DNA from: Colimorpha_A sp964630635 | GTDB lineage: Bacteria; Bacillota; Clostridia; Oscillospirales; CAG-272 | Direction of reading: 5' to 3' | Length of the DNA: 49,776 bases | Assembly: GCA_964630635.1 (NCBI GenBank) | Contig: CAZVVM010000002.1 | Location: forward strand, 1-49,776 | Part shown: piece after piece, positions 16,182 to 24,480 of the stretch | Position numbering within the stretch: the first letter of the stretch is position 1 | Layout: the number at the start of each line of letters is the position of its first letter | Notes under the pieces: model-generated | The model's input: the letters and a program-made list of their open reading frames with translations, nothing else | The model's database searches: none | What the model was told of the DNA's origin: nothing | Made by a program: the position numbers and the translations under genes

Positions 16182-17900
16182 ATGAAAAAAATACTTGCGG
16201 TAATGCTCTCGCTTTTGGCAGTTCTTCCGATGCTTGCGGGCTGTGCAAAAGACGTTGATAACAAAAAAAGCGGACCGACTATTCCCGTATATATCTCGGG
16301 CGAGGTAACGAACCTTGACCCTGCGTACGGAAATCTTGATCAGACCTCGCTGAAGATAATGTCTCTTATCTACGAGGGACTTTTCAAGTACGACTCTAAC
16401 GGCAAGGTCGTTAAGGCACAGGCGAAGTCGGTAAAGGTTCTTGATAAGCCGAGCAAGAATTACTACGCAATCGAAATTACTCTTAAAAACACGGGCTGGT
16501 CCGACGGTATTCCGGTACAGGCGGCGGATTATATCTACGCTTGGAAGCGTATTCTTGAGTCCGATTTCAGAGGCGAAGCGGCAAATATGCTCTTCTGCAT
16601 CAAGAACGCAAGAAAGGTTCACGACGGCGACGCTACTATCGACGACCTCGGTGTTACCGACGTTTCGTCGAAGGTTATACGCATTGAATTTGAGGGTCCG
16701 ACGGACTATAAGCAGTTCTATGAGTACCTCGCAAGTCCGATGCTCGTTCCGCTTCGTGAGTTCTTGGTAGGACGTCACGAAAACTGGTCCTCGAATACGA
16801 TAACCATGGTATCTAACGGCCCGTACGCTGTCCGTGCATACACTCCCGGAGAGTCTATGTCTCTTCAGGCAAACGCAAATTATCACGGCAAGGTAAAGGC
16901 GTTCCGTCTTAACATTACCTTTGCTACTACAAAGACTCTCGACGACGCAGCGGTTCTTAAGCGTTTCGAGGACGGCGAGATCGTCTTTGACGGCGAGATA
17001 CCGCTGAATAAGAGAGCAGAGCTTCTTAAAGCAAAGAAGGTTACCGTGAAGGACACTATGTCCGTTCTCTCCTGCATTTTCAATACCAAAACAGAGCTTC
17101 TTTCCGATTCCGACGTAAGACGCGCTCTTTCGCTCGCGGTCGACAGAGAAAAGATAGTCGATATTCTCACCTTTGCAAAGCCCGCAAAGGGACTTATAGC
17201 AGAGGGCGTGTTTAATACCTCTAACGGCAAGAATAAGGCATCCTTCCGCGATAAGGGTGAGGATCTGCTGAGCTCAACGGCAGAGCTTTCCGAAGCGCAG
17301 GCGCTTCTATCGGGCAAAGAGCTTGGCGAGCTTAACCTCGTCGTCCATGATGACGAGGCGGATATTGCCGTCGGAGAATATCTCAAGACTGTATGGGAAA
17401 AGCTCGGCTTCACCGTCAATCTGACCGCTCTCGGAAGCGTTGAGGATATCGGCGAGAACGAGACGGTATATATGAACGACCTGTACCTTGATGCGTACGA
17501 AAGCAGAAGCTTCGACGTTATCCTCGTCGACTATATGATGCTCTCAACCGATGCGTTCGCTAACCTCGCATCCTTTGCGGTTCCTTTCGCAGGCGGCGCA
17601 ATGGATATGACGACCGGCGAATACGCTCTTGAGCCGCACATCAGCGGTTATTCCAATCCCGAATACGACGCTCTTATCGAGCAGGCGTACGCCGAGAAGA
17701 ACGCGACCAAGAGAGCAACTCTGCTCCATCAGGCAGAGGCGATGCTTATGAACGATATGCCGATAATGCCTCTCGTTGAGCTTCAGAGCGGCTATCTTGT
17801 AGGCAAGGATCTCAAGGGCGTCAAGGTGAACTACTACGGTATGCCCGACTTTACGGGCGCAACCCTTAAGAACGCGAGCAAGTATCAGATAGGACAGTAA
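16182..17900 (+). CDS. Oligopeptide ABC transporter substrate-binding lipoprotein
   Basis: A 572-residue extracytoplasmic solute-binding protein of the OppA/DppA (SBP_bac_5) type. A lipoprotein signal ends in LPMLAGC, so it is probably lipidated at that Cys. The mature protein has the family features LDPAYGNLDQ, EGLFKYD, ADYIYAWKRIL and, later, ALSLAVDREKI. GGGGGAT at 16166-16172 lies 9-10 bases before the ATG at 16182; an upstream ATG at 16164 lacks a site. No permease or ATPase genes adjoin it, so it either serves a transporter elsewhere or acts alone as a sensor or scavenger. Confidence 0.93.
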   Translation: MKKILAVMLSLLAVLPMLAGCAKDVDNKKSGPTIPVYISGEVTNLDPAYGNLDQTSLKIMSLIYEGLFKYDSNGKVVKAQAKSVKVLDKPSKNYYAIEITLKNTGWSDGIPVQAADYIYAWKRILESDFRGEAANMLFCIKNARKVHDGDATIDDLGVTDVSSKVIRIEFEGPTDYKQFYEYLASPMLVPLREFLVGRHENWSSNTITMVSNGPYAVRAYTPGESMSLQANANYHGKVKAFRLNITFATTKTLDDAAVLKRFEDGEIVFDGEIPLNKRAELLKAKKVTVKDTMSVLSCIFNTKTELLSDSDVRRALSLAVDREKIVDILTFAKPAKGLIAEGVFNTSNGKNKASFRDKGEDLLSSTAELSEAQALLSGKELGELNLVVHDDEADIAVGEYLKTVWEKLGFTVNLTALGSVEDIGENETVYMNDLYLDAYESRSFDVILVDYMMLSTDAFANLASFAVPFAGGAMDMTTGEYALEPHISGYSNPEYDALIEQAYAEKNATKRATLLHQAEAMLMNDMPIMPLVELQSGYLVGKDLKGVKVNYYGMPDFTGATLKNASKYQIGQ

Positions 17901-17909
17901 TAAATATTA

Positions 17910-17941
17910 TTCGGGGAAATCCGCAAAGGGTTTCCCCGAAA
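17910..17941 (+). terminator. Hairpin after the lipoprotein gene
   Basis: A 10-bp stem (17910-17919 with 17931-17940) closes an 11-base loop. It lacks a proper T run, so termination is probably partial and the DUF4364 gene may be read through. Confidence 0.5.
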
Positions 17942-17975
17942 TTATCGTGAATAACGAAAATTAAGGAAAAGTGAA

Positions 17976-18527
17976 ATGCAAAGCCAGCTACGCGACAAAA
18001 ACGATATAAAAATTTTTATATTGCATCTTTTGCGCCATATAAGCTATCCGCTCGACTTCGTCAGTATAAACGACATAGTCGTACAGGATGGCTTTGTCGG
18101 CTATTTCGATTTTGTCGAGTGCTTTGCGGAGTTGCTTGAAACGGGAAACGTGCTGGAGCTTCCCGTCGGTGAAGCGGGCGAAGAGCTTTACGAGATAACG
18201 CCGCAGGGCGCTATCGTTGCCGAAACGCTCGACAGCCGTATTCTTCCCTCGATAAGAGAAAAGAGCTTGAAGAGCGCCTTGCGCTTCCTCTCGTTCCGTG
18301 AACGGGGAGCAAAGGTGAAGTTTGATTTTGAACCGCTCCCGAACGGGCGCTTTATTGCGAAGTGCATTATTACCGAAAAGGACAAGGAGCTGCTGAACGT
18401 CGAGGTTGCCGTTGAGAGCAGCACGCAGCTTGAAAGAATAAGGCGTAATTTTTACGATAAGCCCGAGGTCGTTTACCGCGGAATTATGGCGGTTTTGACG
18501 GGCGAAGTCAATTATCTTATCGAATAA
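17976..18527 (+). CDS. DUF4364 family protein, probable winged-helix regulator
   Basis: A 183-residue protein of the DUF4364 family found across Clostridia. The N-terminal 80 residues look like a winged-helix DNA-binding fold (IFILHLLRHI, TPQGAIVAETL). The C-terminal half is beta-rich and contains the conserved end LTGEVNYLI. AAGGAAA precedes the ATG. Members are treated as putative transcriptional regulators; the target is unknown. Confidence 0.85.
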   Translation: MQSQLRDKNDIKIFILHLLRHISYPLDFVSINDIVVQDGFVGYFDFVECFAELLETGNVLELPVGEAGEELYEITPQGAIVAETLDSRILPSIREKSLKSALRFLSFRERGAKVKFDFEPLPNGRFIAKCIITEKDKELLNVEVAVESSTQLERIRRNFYDKPEVVYRGIMAVLTGEVNYLIE

Positions 18528-18556
18528 AGAGGGAGTTTTCCCTCTTTTGTTTTTTA
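18526..18556 (+). terminator. Terminator of the DUF4364 gene
   Basis: A 9-bp stem (18526-18534 with 18539-18547) with a GTTT loop and T-rich tail starts inside the stop codon of the DUF4364 gene. Confidence 0.85.
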
Positions 18557-18689
18557 TTTGTGAATGCCAATCGACATAATTTAGTTAATTTCAACATAAA
18601 TTTCCGTGATTATGATGAAAAAATCTCGGTTTTTTATGTTTATTATTAACAAAATCGAAAAAATAATTAAAAAATTTGTGAAATCTGTA

Positions 18690-18717
18690 TTGACAAACTG
18701 TTGATTAGTGGTATAAT
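18690..18717 (+). promoter_or_regulatory. Consensus promoter of the sigma factor gene
   Basis: TTGACA at 18690-18695 and TATAAT at 18712-18717, both exact consensus hexamers, are 16 bases apart inside a very A/T-rich stretch (18557-18720). Confidence 0.88.
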
Positions 18718-18744
18718 TATTGTAACCATTGTCGGAGGAGTACG

Positions 18745-19284
18745 TTGTTTTCCGAACTCATTATTGCAGCAAAAAACGGCGATGAAGGCGCGTTCTCGGA
18801 GCTTTGTGAAAAATACAAGCCGCTGATTGAGAATATGACCGACAGATACATTACGCGTCTGAATGCTATCATCCAAGACAAGGACGACCTGCGCCAGGAG
18901 GCGACGGTTGCCTTTTATCGCGCCGTGACGACCTACGATATGAGTCAGGACAAGGTGTCCTTCGGGCTTTATGCAAAGATCTGCATAAAGAACAGAATGG
19001 TTACGCTTATACGCCGCGCAAACAAAAAATCGTCGCCCAAGACCGTTGCTTCTTCCGAAAAAGAGGGGAAGCGGATAGGTGACCGCGTTTTCGATTTCGG
19101 TGAGCTTCTTGCCGTTTCCGAGCGCGTTTTGAGCAAAAGGGAAATGTCGGTATTCTCCCTCTACGTCGGCGGAAAAACGTATAAGGAAATATCCGAGCTT
19201 CTTAACGCATCCGAGAAGTCGGTCGATAACGCGCTTTTCCGCGCGAAGTCGAAAATAAAGAGATACTACTCCAATATGCCCTGA
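18745..19284 (+). CDS. Sigma-70 family RNA polymerase sigma factor (SigH-like)
   Basis: A 179-residue sigma factor. Region 2 (about 17-90) contains DLRQEATVAFYRAV and FGLYAKICIKNRM; region 4 (about 125-175) ends with YKEISELLNASEKSVDNALFR. The spacing and the phrase around NALFRAKSKI resemble SigH, which governs stationary phase and sporulation onset, but the protein is shorter than the Bacillus one (218 residues), so a paralogue is possible. Translation starts at TTG 18745 behind a strong GGAGGAG. It is a single gene under a consensus promoter. Confidence 0.88.
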   Translation: MFSELIIAAKNGDEGAFSELCEKYKPLIENMTDRYITRLNAIIQDKDDLRQEATVAFYRAVTTYDMSQDKVSFGLYAKICIKNRMVTLIRRANKKSSPKTVASSEKEGKRIGDRVFDFGELLAVSERVLSKREMSVFSLYVGGKTYKEISELLNASEKSVDNALFRAKSKIKRYYSNMP

Positions 19285-19394
19285 TAGCTTAAGTAAAGCG
19301 TTGTATCAATTTTGAATTTGATTTTGATGTAAAGATGGCGGTGACACCCCGTCGGAGGGCAAAAATTTTTACCACATTAAAGCGAGGTAGCAAA

Positions 19395-19670
19395 ATGTAC
19401 GAAGACAAGACTCTTAAGTGTAAAGACTGCGGAAACGATTTCGTTTTCACCGCAGGCGAGCAGGAGTTCTATGCAGAGCGCGGTTTCCAGAACGAGCCGC
19501 AGAGATGCAAGCCCTGCCGTGATGCACGAAAGAATGCCGGTCAGGCAAGAAAGGAATTCTTCACTGCTGTTTGCGCAAACTGCGGCGGCGAAGCAAAAGT
19601 TCCGTTCGAGCCCAAGAACGACAGACCCGTATACTGCAGCGAGTGCTACGCTGCTATGAAGCAGCAGTAA
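19395..19670 (+). CDS. Small double zinc-ribbon protein
   Basis: A 91-residue cytoplasmic protein with two Cys4 sites. The first, CKDC at 9-12 with RC..CR near 39-42, belongs to the zf_Tbcl type (FTAGEQEFY, GFQNEP). The second is a CxxC-x17-CxxC motif (CANCGG ... YCSECY). Proteins like this are common, often abundant and uncharacterised in Clostridia; nucleic-acid binding is a guess. I took the ATG at 19395 with GAGGT upstream; an in-frame start at 19335 has no ribosome binding site. The 110-base gap after the sigma factor gene shows no clear promoter. Confidence 0.9.
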   Translation: MYEDKTLKCKDCGNDFVFTAGEQEFYAERGFQNEPQRCKPCRDARKNAGQARKEFFTAVCANCGGEAKVPFEPKNDRPVYCSECYAAMKQQ

Positions 19671-19712
19671 TTGCCTTTTTCCGGGTGTCCCGAAAACTAT
19701 GCTTTTCAAGAC

Positions 19713-19742
19713 AGAATCCGACTTCGGTCGGATTTTCTCTTT
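19713..19742 (+). terminator. Terminator of the zinc-ribbon gene
   Basis: An 8-bp stem (19715-19722 with 19727-19734) closes a TTCG tetraloop and runs into a pyrimidine-rich TTCTCTTTTC tail. Confidence 0.8.
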
Positions 19743-19746
19743 TCTA

Positions 19747-19775
19747 TTGCATTTTTTGAAAAAATGGTATATAAT
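19747..19775 (+). promoter_or_regulatory. Promoter of the multi-pass membrane protein gene
   Basis: TTGCAT at 19747-19752 and TATAAT at 19770-19775 are 17 bases apart. Confidence 0.75.
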
Positions 19776-19820
19776 GTTGTGGTAGCCCCTTTGGGCAATA
19801 TTGAAAGGTTTGTTTTTTAA

Positions 19821-20627
19821 ATGGGTAAAAGAAACAGAAACAGAAATCTCGGTCCCGTGCTCATTTCCTTTACGGCGATTTTCTCCGTTATCGGAATGAT
19901 ATTTGAGACCTGCGCAATACTTTTCGGATACGACGCAAATATGCGCGTTTTTAAGCTTGGCAGTAAGATCGCCCCCGCATCGGTCGCCGCGCTCTTCATT
20001 CTTTCGATTGCGGCGGTGTCGCTTGCGATATGCGTCGGCAAGCTCGGTAAGATGAGAACGAAAGCGTCGAACAGCGGTCTAAGTGATATCGTTTCGTCGG
20101 TCGGCGGCTTTGCAATGGCGGCTTCATCGGTTATGTTCCTCGTTGAATCGTGGAAGGAAACGGGTCCGCTCAAGCTCTTTACCGTTATTCTCGTTTTGCT
20201 CTCGGTACCTACGGCGCTGTATTTCTTCCTCGGAACGGATAAGAATGACCGTTTTACGACCGTCCTTTCGTTTTTTCCGCCGATATGGAACGCGGTGTGC
20301 CTTGTCCGCCTTTACTTTGACTCTGAAACCGCGATAAACGACCCTGTCAGAATACTTCTTCAGGTTACTCTCGTTTCGGTTATGCTCGCGCTTATGTACG
20401 AGCTTAAGCTTCGCGTAAAGGAAACGGGAAAGTTAATGTTTACCGTGACCGTGCCGCTTGCGACGGTTCTTTCCTGCGCGTCGTTTATGTCGGTGATCCT
20501 TCTTTTCGTTATCGTTAGGGTCGGAAGCATAGCGAACGTGCTTCTTTCCGCGGGATCGCTTCTTATGTCGCTTTATCTTCTTATGCGCCTTAACGGATAT
20601 TACAAAATGATGAAAGAAAGAGACTAA
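19821..20627 (+). CDS. Multi-pass membrane protein of unknown function
   Basis: A 268-residue protein with a basic N-terminus (GKRNRNRN) and about seven hydrophobic segments over its whole length; no soluble domain or catalytic motif is visible. It is a single gene with its own promoter and terminator, so context gives no hint of a role. AAAGG stands about a dozen bases before the ATG. I do not recognise the family. Confidence 0.8.
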   Translation: MGKRNRNRNLGPVLISFTAIFSVIGMIFETCAILFGYDANMRVFKLGSKIAPASVAALFILSIAAVSLAICVGKLGKMRTKASNSGLSDIVSSVGGFAMAASSVMFLVESWKETGPLKLFTVILVLLSVPTALYFFLGTDKNDRFTTVLSFFPPIWNAVCLVRLYFDSETAINDPVRILLQVTLVSVMLALMYELKLRVKETGKLMFTVTVPLATVLSCASFMSVILLFVIVRVGSIANVLLSAGSLLMSLYLLMRLNGYYKMMKERD

Positions 20628-20630
20628 TAT

Positions 20631-20659
20631 AAAAATCCACCCGTTCGGGTGGATTTTTT
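20631..20659. terminator. Bidirectional terminator between convergent genes
   Basis: A perfect 12-bp stem (20631-20642 with 20647-20658) with a GTTC loop has A on the left and T on the right. It serves the membrane protein gene and the AraC gene. Confidence 0.92.
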
Positions 20660-20666
20660 ACTGTAA

Positions 20667-21647
20667 CTATCCCGTTTTGTTTTCCTTGCGCCATTTTGAC
20701 GGAGATATTCCGTAGCGTTCACGGAAACGGCGGTGGAAGAAGCTGTTGTTATCGTAGCCGACGGCTTCTGCAATTTCGGTTATCGGCAGGTCGGAATGGA
20801 GCAGAAGCTGCTCGGCTTCCGAAAAACGGCGTTCGCTGACGAGGTCGGTGAAGGTGGCGCCGTAAAGCTCCTTTATGCGCTTGCTGACGTACGGTTCGGA
20901 CATTTTGAGTATTGATGCAAGCTCCGAAAGGGAAGCGGTTTTATAAAAGCTCTGGATATACGCGCCGATTTTTGCTCTTATAGGATTCCGTTCAAGGTTA
21001 CCCGACGAGGAATGAAGGAGCATTTCGGGCTTCGCTTCGAAATGACGCAGAAGCAAGGAGAGCGTTTCGCGGAGTATGCCCTTCGGCGTGTCGTTTTCGA
21101 ACAAGCTTTGGCAGATAAGATTATCAATTAGTGCTTCGGCGTAGGGATTGCTCGCAAAGTCGTATATCAGGAAGCGTCCCTCTCCGTTTTCGTTTTCCTC
21201 CTGCTCGGCAAAATCACGGAGCGACGGGTCGCCTCTGAATCGCGCGGCGGCGATGCCGACGTAGTCGGACGAGACTATCAGGTTTACGGCTATATCGTTT
21301 TCGCCCGATGCTTTTATTGCGTGCGAGAGATGTCGGTTCATCATAATGAGCTGACCTTCCTTGATATCAAAGGTCTTGCCGTTTATTATATGACGTATCC
21401 CGCCGCGCATCACGCACATTATTTCAATGTAATTGTGCGAATGTACGGGGAAATCGACGAATCTCGTATGCGGGCGCGCGGAGATGGTTTTTGAAAGGTC
21501 AATTACGTTATAAATATAGTTGCGTTGGCGGAGCGGCATATTCGCAAACGCCGCTTCTGCGTCGGACGCCAAGCTGTAATCCTTTGAAAGGACCGACATC
21601 TCGTTTTCGCTTATGGCGGAGAGACGGTTTATGATGCTGTCTTTCAT
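20667..21647 (-). CDS. AraC-family transcriptional regulator, probably of rhamnose genes
   Basis: A 326-residue regulator with a cupin-like effector domain (about 60-125, containing HSHNYIEIMCVMRGG) and two C-terminal helix-turn-helix motifs (about 235-322). The HTH part shows the AraC signature SEPYVSKRIKELYG and ITEIAEAVGYDNNSFFHRRF. CGAGGT precedes the ATG. It is transcribed away from rhaB, so it is the likely RhaR/RhaS-type activator responding to rhamnose, although the effector cannot be read from the sequence. Confidence 0.9.
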   Translation of the reverse strand: MKDSIINRLSAISENEMSVLSKDYSLASDAEAAFANMPLRQRNYIYNVIDLSKTISARPHTRFVDFPVHSHNYIEIMCVMRGGIRHIINGKTFDIKEGQLIMMNRHLSHAIKASGENDIAVNLIVSSDYVGIAAARFRGDPSLRDFAEQEENENGEGRFLIYDFASNPYAEALIDNLICQSLFENDTPKGILRETLSLLLRHFEAKPEMLLHSSSGNLERNPIRAKIGAYIQSFYKTASLSELASILKMSEPYVSKRIKELYGATFTDLVSERRFSEAEQLLLHSDLPITEIAEAVGYDNNSFFHRRFRERYGISPSKWRKENKTG

Positions 21648-21686
21648 TTTTACCTCGATTTCGGCTGAAAATTTAAGTTCAAATCA

Positions 21687-21715
21687 ATTTTAACACACAG
21701 ATTGACGGTTTTCAA
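21687..21715 (-). promoter_or_regulatory. Promoter of the AraC regulator gene
   Basis: On the minus strand TTGAAA (21715-21710) and TAAAAT (21692-21687) are 17 bases apart. Confidence 0.7.
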
Positions 21716-21723
21716 GGATAAAT

Positions 21724-21794
21724 GTTAAAAAAGAACGCAAAAAGAGGTTAAAATATGCTCTTTTATATTATTTTCAATGTGATATACTTAAAAT
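21724..21794 (+). promoter_or_regulatory. Probable regulator-dependent control region of the rha operon
   Basis: The intergenic region facing rhaB contains GTTAAAA twice (21724 and 21747, 23 bases apart) and a TATACT -10-like hexamer at 21783-21788 without a matching -35 box. A weak -35 with upstream direct repeats fits an AraC-type activated promoter. The binding-site assignment is a guess. Confidence 0.35.
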
Positions 21795-21819
21795 GTATAT
21801 TTATGTTTTTGGAGGAGTT

Positions 21820-23211
21820 ATGTATTATCTTGCAATAGACATCGGTGCGTCGAGCGGACGTCACATTATCGGAACTTATGAAAACGGCAAAATAGTTACC
21901 GAGGAGATGTACCGTTTCCCGAACGGAATGAAAAAGAACGAAAACGGCACTCTCGTATGGGACACTGTGTCCCTTTTCCACCATATAAAGGAAGGTATTG
22001 CTGCCTGCGTTAAGAAAGGAAAAAGCCCCGATTTTATAGGTATAGATACCTGGGGCGTTGACTTTGTTCTTCTTGATAAGGACGGAAAGCTTATAGGCGA
22101 CGCTGTCGGTTACCGCGACAAGCGTACCGACGGAATGGATACCGAGCTTTATAAGACCATTCCCGAAAAGGAGCTTTACGCCCGTACGGGAATACAGAAG
22201 GCGATGCTTAATACTATATATCAGCTTCAGTATCTTAAATCGCACAAGCCCGAACAGCTTGAAAGCGCCGAAACCTTACTTATGATGCCCGATTATCTTG
22301 CGTATCTGCTCACGGGCGTTGCCTGCTCGGAGTATACGATCGCAACGACGGGTCAGCTTGTAAAGGTTGGCGAAAGCGATTGGGACTATGAGCTTATCGA
22401 GCAGATCGGACTTCCGACAAAAATATTCCGTACGCTGAAGATGCCCGGACATATCGTCGGCGAGCTTTCGGACAAGGTTAAAGAAGAAACCGGCGCGTCG
22501 AGCGCCAAGGTCATCTTCCCGCCCACGCACGATACCGCGTCTGCGGTTGCGGCAGTTCCGACCAACGAAGAGGACATAATCTACATAAGCTCGGGAACTT
22601 GGTCGCTTATCGGTGTGGAGAGAAATCAGCCCGATGCCTCGGAACGCAGTATGAAGCATAATTTCACGAACGAGGGCGGTATCTTCAAGCGCTACCGTTA
22701 TCTCAAAAACATAACGGGTCTTTGGATGATACAGTCGATGAAAAAGGAGCTGGGCGGGGGATATACCTTCGATATGCTTTGCGATATGGCAAAGGAATAC
22801 GACAGCACACCTCTGCGTATCGATCCTAACGACGCGCGCTTTACCGCGCCCGACAGCATGATCGAGGAGGTCAAGAATGCTCTCGGCAAGCCCGAGCTTT
22901 CTATCGGTGAGATGTTCTCGGTCGTTTATCACAGTCTTGCAGACGCATATAAAAAGGCGTCCGACGAGCTTGAAGAGCTGCTCGGCCGCGAAATGAAGGC
23001 AATACACATCGTCGGCGGCGGAAGCAAGGACGAGTATCTTTGCGAGCTTACCGCACAGGCGACGGGCAAGACCGTTTACGCAGGTCCGTCCGAGGCAACG
23101 GCTATCGGAAATCTTATTTCTCAAATGCTGGCGACGGGTGTTTTCAAGACTCTGCCCGAGGCGCGGAATGCTGTGTATAACAGCTTTAACGTCAGGAGAA
23201 TAACACTATGA
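21820..23211 (+). CDS. rhaB: Rhamnulokinase
   Basis: A 463-residue FGGY-family carbohydrate kinase that phosphorylates L-rhamnulose to L-rhamnulose-1-phosphate. The N-terminal phosphate motif DIGASSGRH at 6-14, GIDTWGVDF and GTWSLIG are typical of RhaB. GGAGGAG places the start at 21820 rather than 21793. It heads the operon with rhaA, a PHP-domain gene and rhaD; its stop overlaps the rhaA start codon. Confidence 0.95.
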   Translation: MYYLAIDIGASSGRHIIGTYENGKIVTEEMYRFPNGMKKNENGTLVWDTVSLFHHIKEGIAACVKKGKSPDFIGIDTWGVDFVLLDKDGKLIGDAVGYRDKRTDGMDTELYKTIPEKELYARTGIQKAMLNTIYQLQYLKSHKPEQLESAETLLMMPDYLAYLLTGVACSEYTIATTGQLVKVGESDWDYELIEQIGLPTKIFRTLKMPGHIVGELSDKVKEETGASSAKVIFPPTHDTASAVAAVPTNEEDIIYISSGTWSLIGVERNQPDASERSMKHNFTNEGGIFKRYRYLKNITGLWMIQSMKKELGGGYTFDMLCDMAKEYDSTPLRIDPNDARFTAPDSMIEEVKNALGKPELSIGEMFSVVYHSLADAYKKASDELEELLGREMKAIHIVGGGSKDEYLCELTAQATGKTVYAGPSEATAIGNLISQMLATGVFKTLPEARNAVYNSFNVRRITL

Positions 23212-24455
23212 ACGCAATTTACGAAGAGGCAAAAAAACGCTACGCGGAATTCGGAATTGACACCGAAAAGGTGATGAGCGACCTTGCCAAAGCCGAGATA
23301 TCGGTTCACTGCTGGCAGGGAGACGACGTCGGCGGCTTTGACAGCCCCGATGCGCTTTCGGGCGGAATTCAGGCGACGGGAAATTATCCCGGAAAGGCAA
23401 GGACGCCCGATGAGCTGATGGCGGATATCGACAAGGCGCTTTCCCTCGTCCCCGGCGCACACAAGCTCAATCTTCACGCGTGTTACGCGATATTTGAGGA
23501 CGGAGAATTTGCCGACAGAGACGCGCTCGAGCCGAAGCACTTCAAGAAATGGGTCGATTTTGCAAACGAAAGAGGTCTCGGTATCGACTTTAATCCGACC
23601 TTCTTCTCACATCCGAAGGCATCTGAATTTACCCTTTCCTCGCCTGACGAGGAGATAAGAAAATTCTGGGTGCGCCACGGTATTGCGTGTATCAGAATTG
23701 CAGAATATTTTGCCGAAATGACGGGCAAGGTGTCCGTTATGAACATCTGGATCCCCGACGGCTACAAGGATATTCCCGCCGATAGGATAGGTCCGCGTGC
23801 GCGCTTCAAGAAGTCGCTTGACGAGATGATCGGATGCGGTTACGATAAGGAAAAGGTCTACGTTTGTCTTGAAAGCAAGGTGTTCGGTATCGGTCTTGAA
23901 TCGTATACCGTCGGAAGCGCCGAATTTACGCTCGGTTACGCGCAGGCAAAGGGCCTGGTGCCGCTTATGGATAACGGTCACTATCACCCGACCGAGGTCG
24001 TATCCGATAAAATTTCCTCGCTTCTTTTGCTCAATCCCAAGCTCGCTCTCCATATAACGAGAAGCGTTCGCTGGGACTCCGATCACGTCGTCCGTTACGA
24101 TGACGAAACGAAGGAGATCGCAAAGGAGATAGTCGCAAGCGGAAGAATGAACGACATCGCTATGGCGCTCGATTTCTTCGACGCGTCGATCAACCGCATC
24201 GCCGCGTGGGTCATCGGTATCAGATCGTTCCGCAAGGCGCTCCTCAATGCTATGCTGACGCCGAACGAAATGTTTACCGAGCTTCAGAACAGAGGCGAAA
24301 TGACGAAGCTTATGGCGCTTCAGGAAGAAATGAAGATGCTCCCTGTCGGCGCCGTCTGGGAAGAATTCTGTGTCAGAAACGGAGTTGCGGGCGATATGTC
24401 CTGGCTTGACGAGGTCGAAAAATACGAAAACGAGGTTTTGGCAAAGAGAGTATGA
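23208..24455 (+). CDS. rhaA: L-rhamnose isomerase
   Basis: A 415-residue isomerase converting L-rhamnose to L-rhamnulose, close to the usual RhaA length. Recognisable features are HCWQGDDVGGFD near 30-42, GIDFNPTFFSHPK, and MDNGHYHPTE with the metal- and substrate-binding region LHITRSVRWDSDHV. The start ATG overlaps the rhaB stop (ATGA), giving translational coupling. Confidence 0.97.
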   Translation: MNAIYEEAKKRYAEFGIDTEKVMSDLAKAEISVHCWQGDDVGGFDSPDALSGGIQATGNYPGKARTPDELMADIDKALSLVPGAHKLNLHACYAIFEDGEFADRDALEPKHFKKWVDFANERGLGIDFNPTFFSHPKASEFTLSSPDEEIRKFWVRHGIACIRIAEYFAEMTGKVSVMNIWIPDGYKDIPADRIGPRARFKKSLDEMIGCGYDKEKVYVCLESKVFGIGLESYTVGSAEFTLGYAQAKGLVPLMDNGHYHPTEVVSDKISSLLLLNPKLALHITRSVRWDSDHVVRYDDETKEIAKEIVASGRMNDIAMALDFFDASINRIAAWVIGIRSFRKALLNAMLTPNEMFTELQNRGEMTKLMALQEEMKMLPVGAVWEEFCVRNGVAGDMSWLDEVEKYENEVLAKRV

Positions 24456-24480
24456 GCTCTTGGCAGTATAAATTACGGAT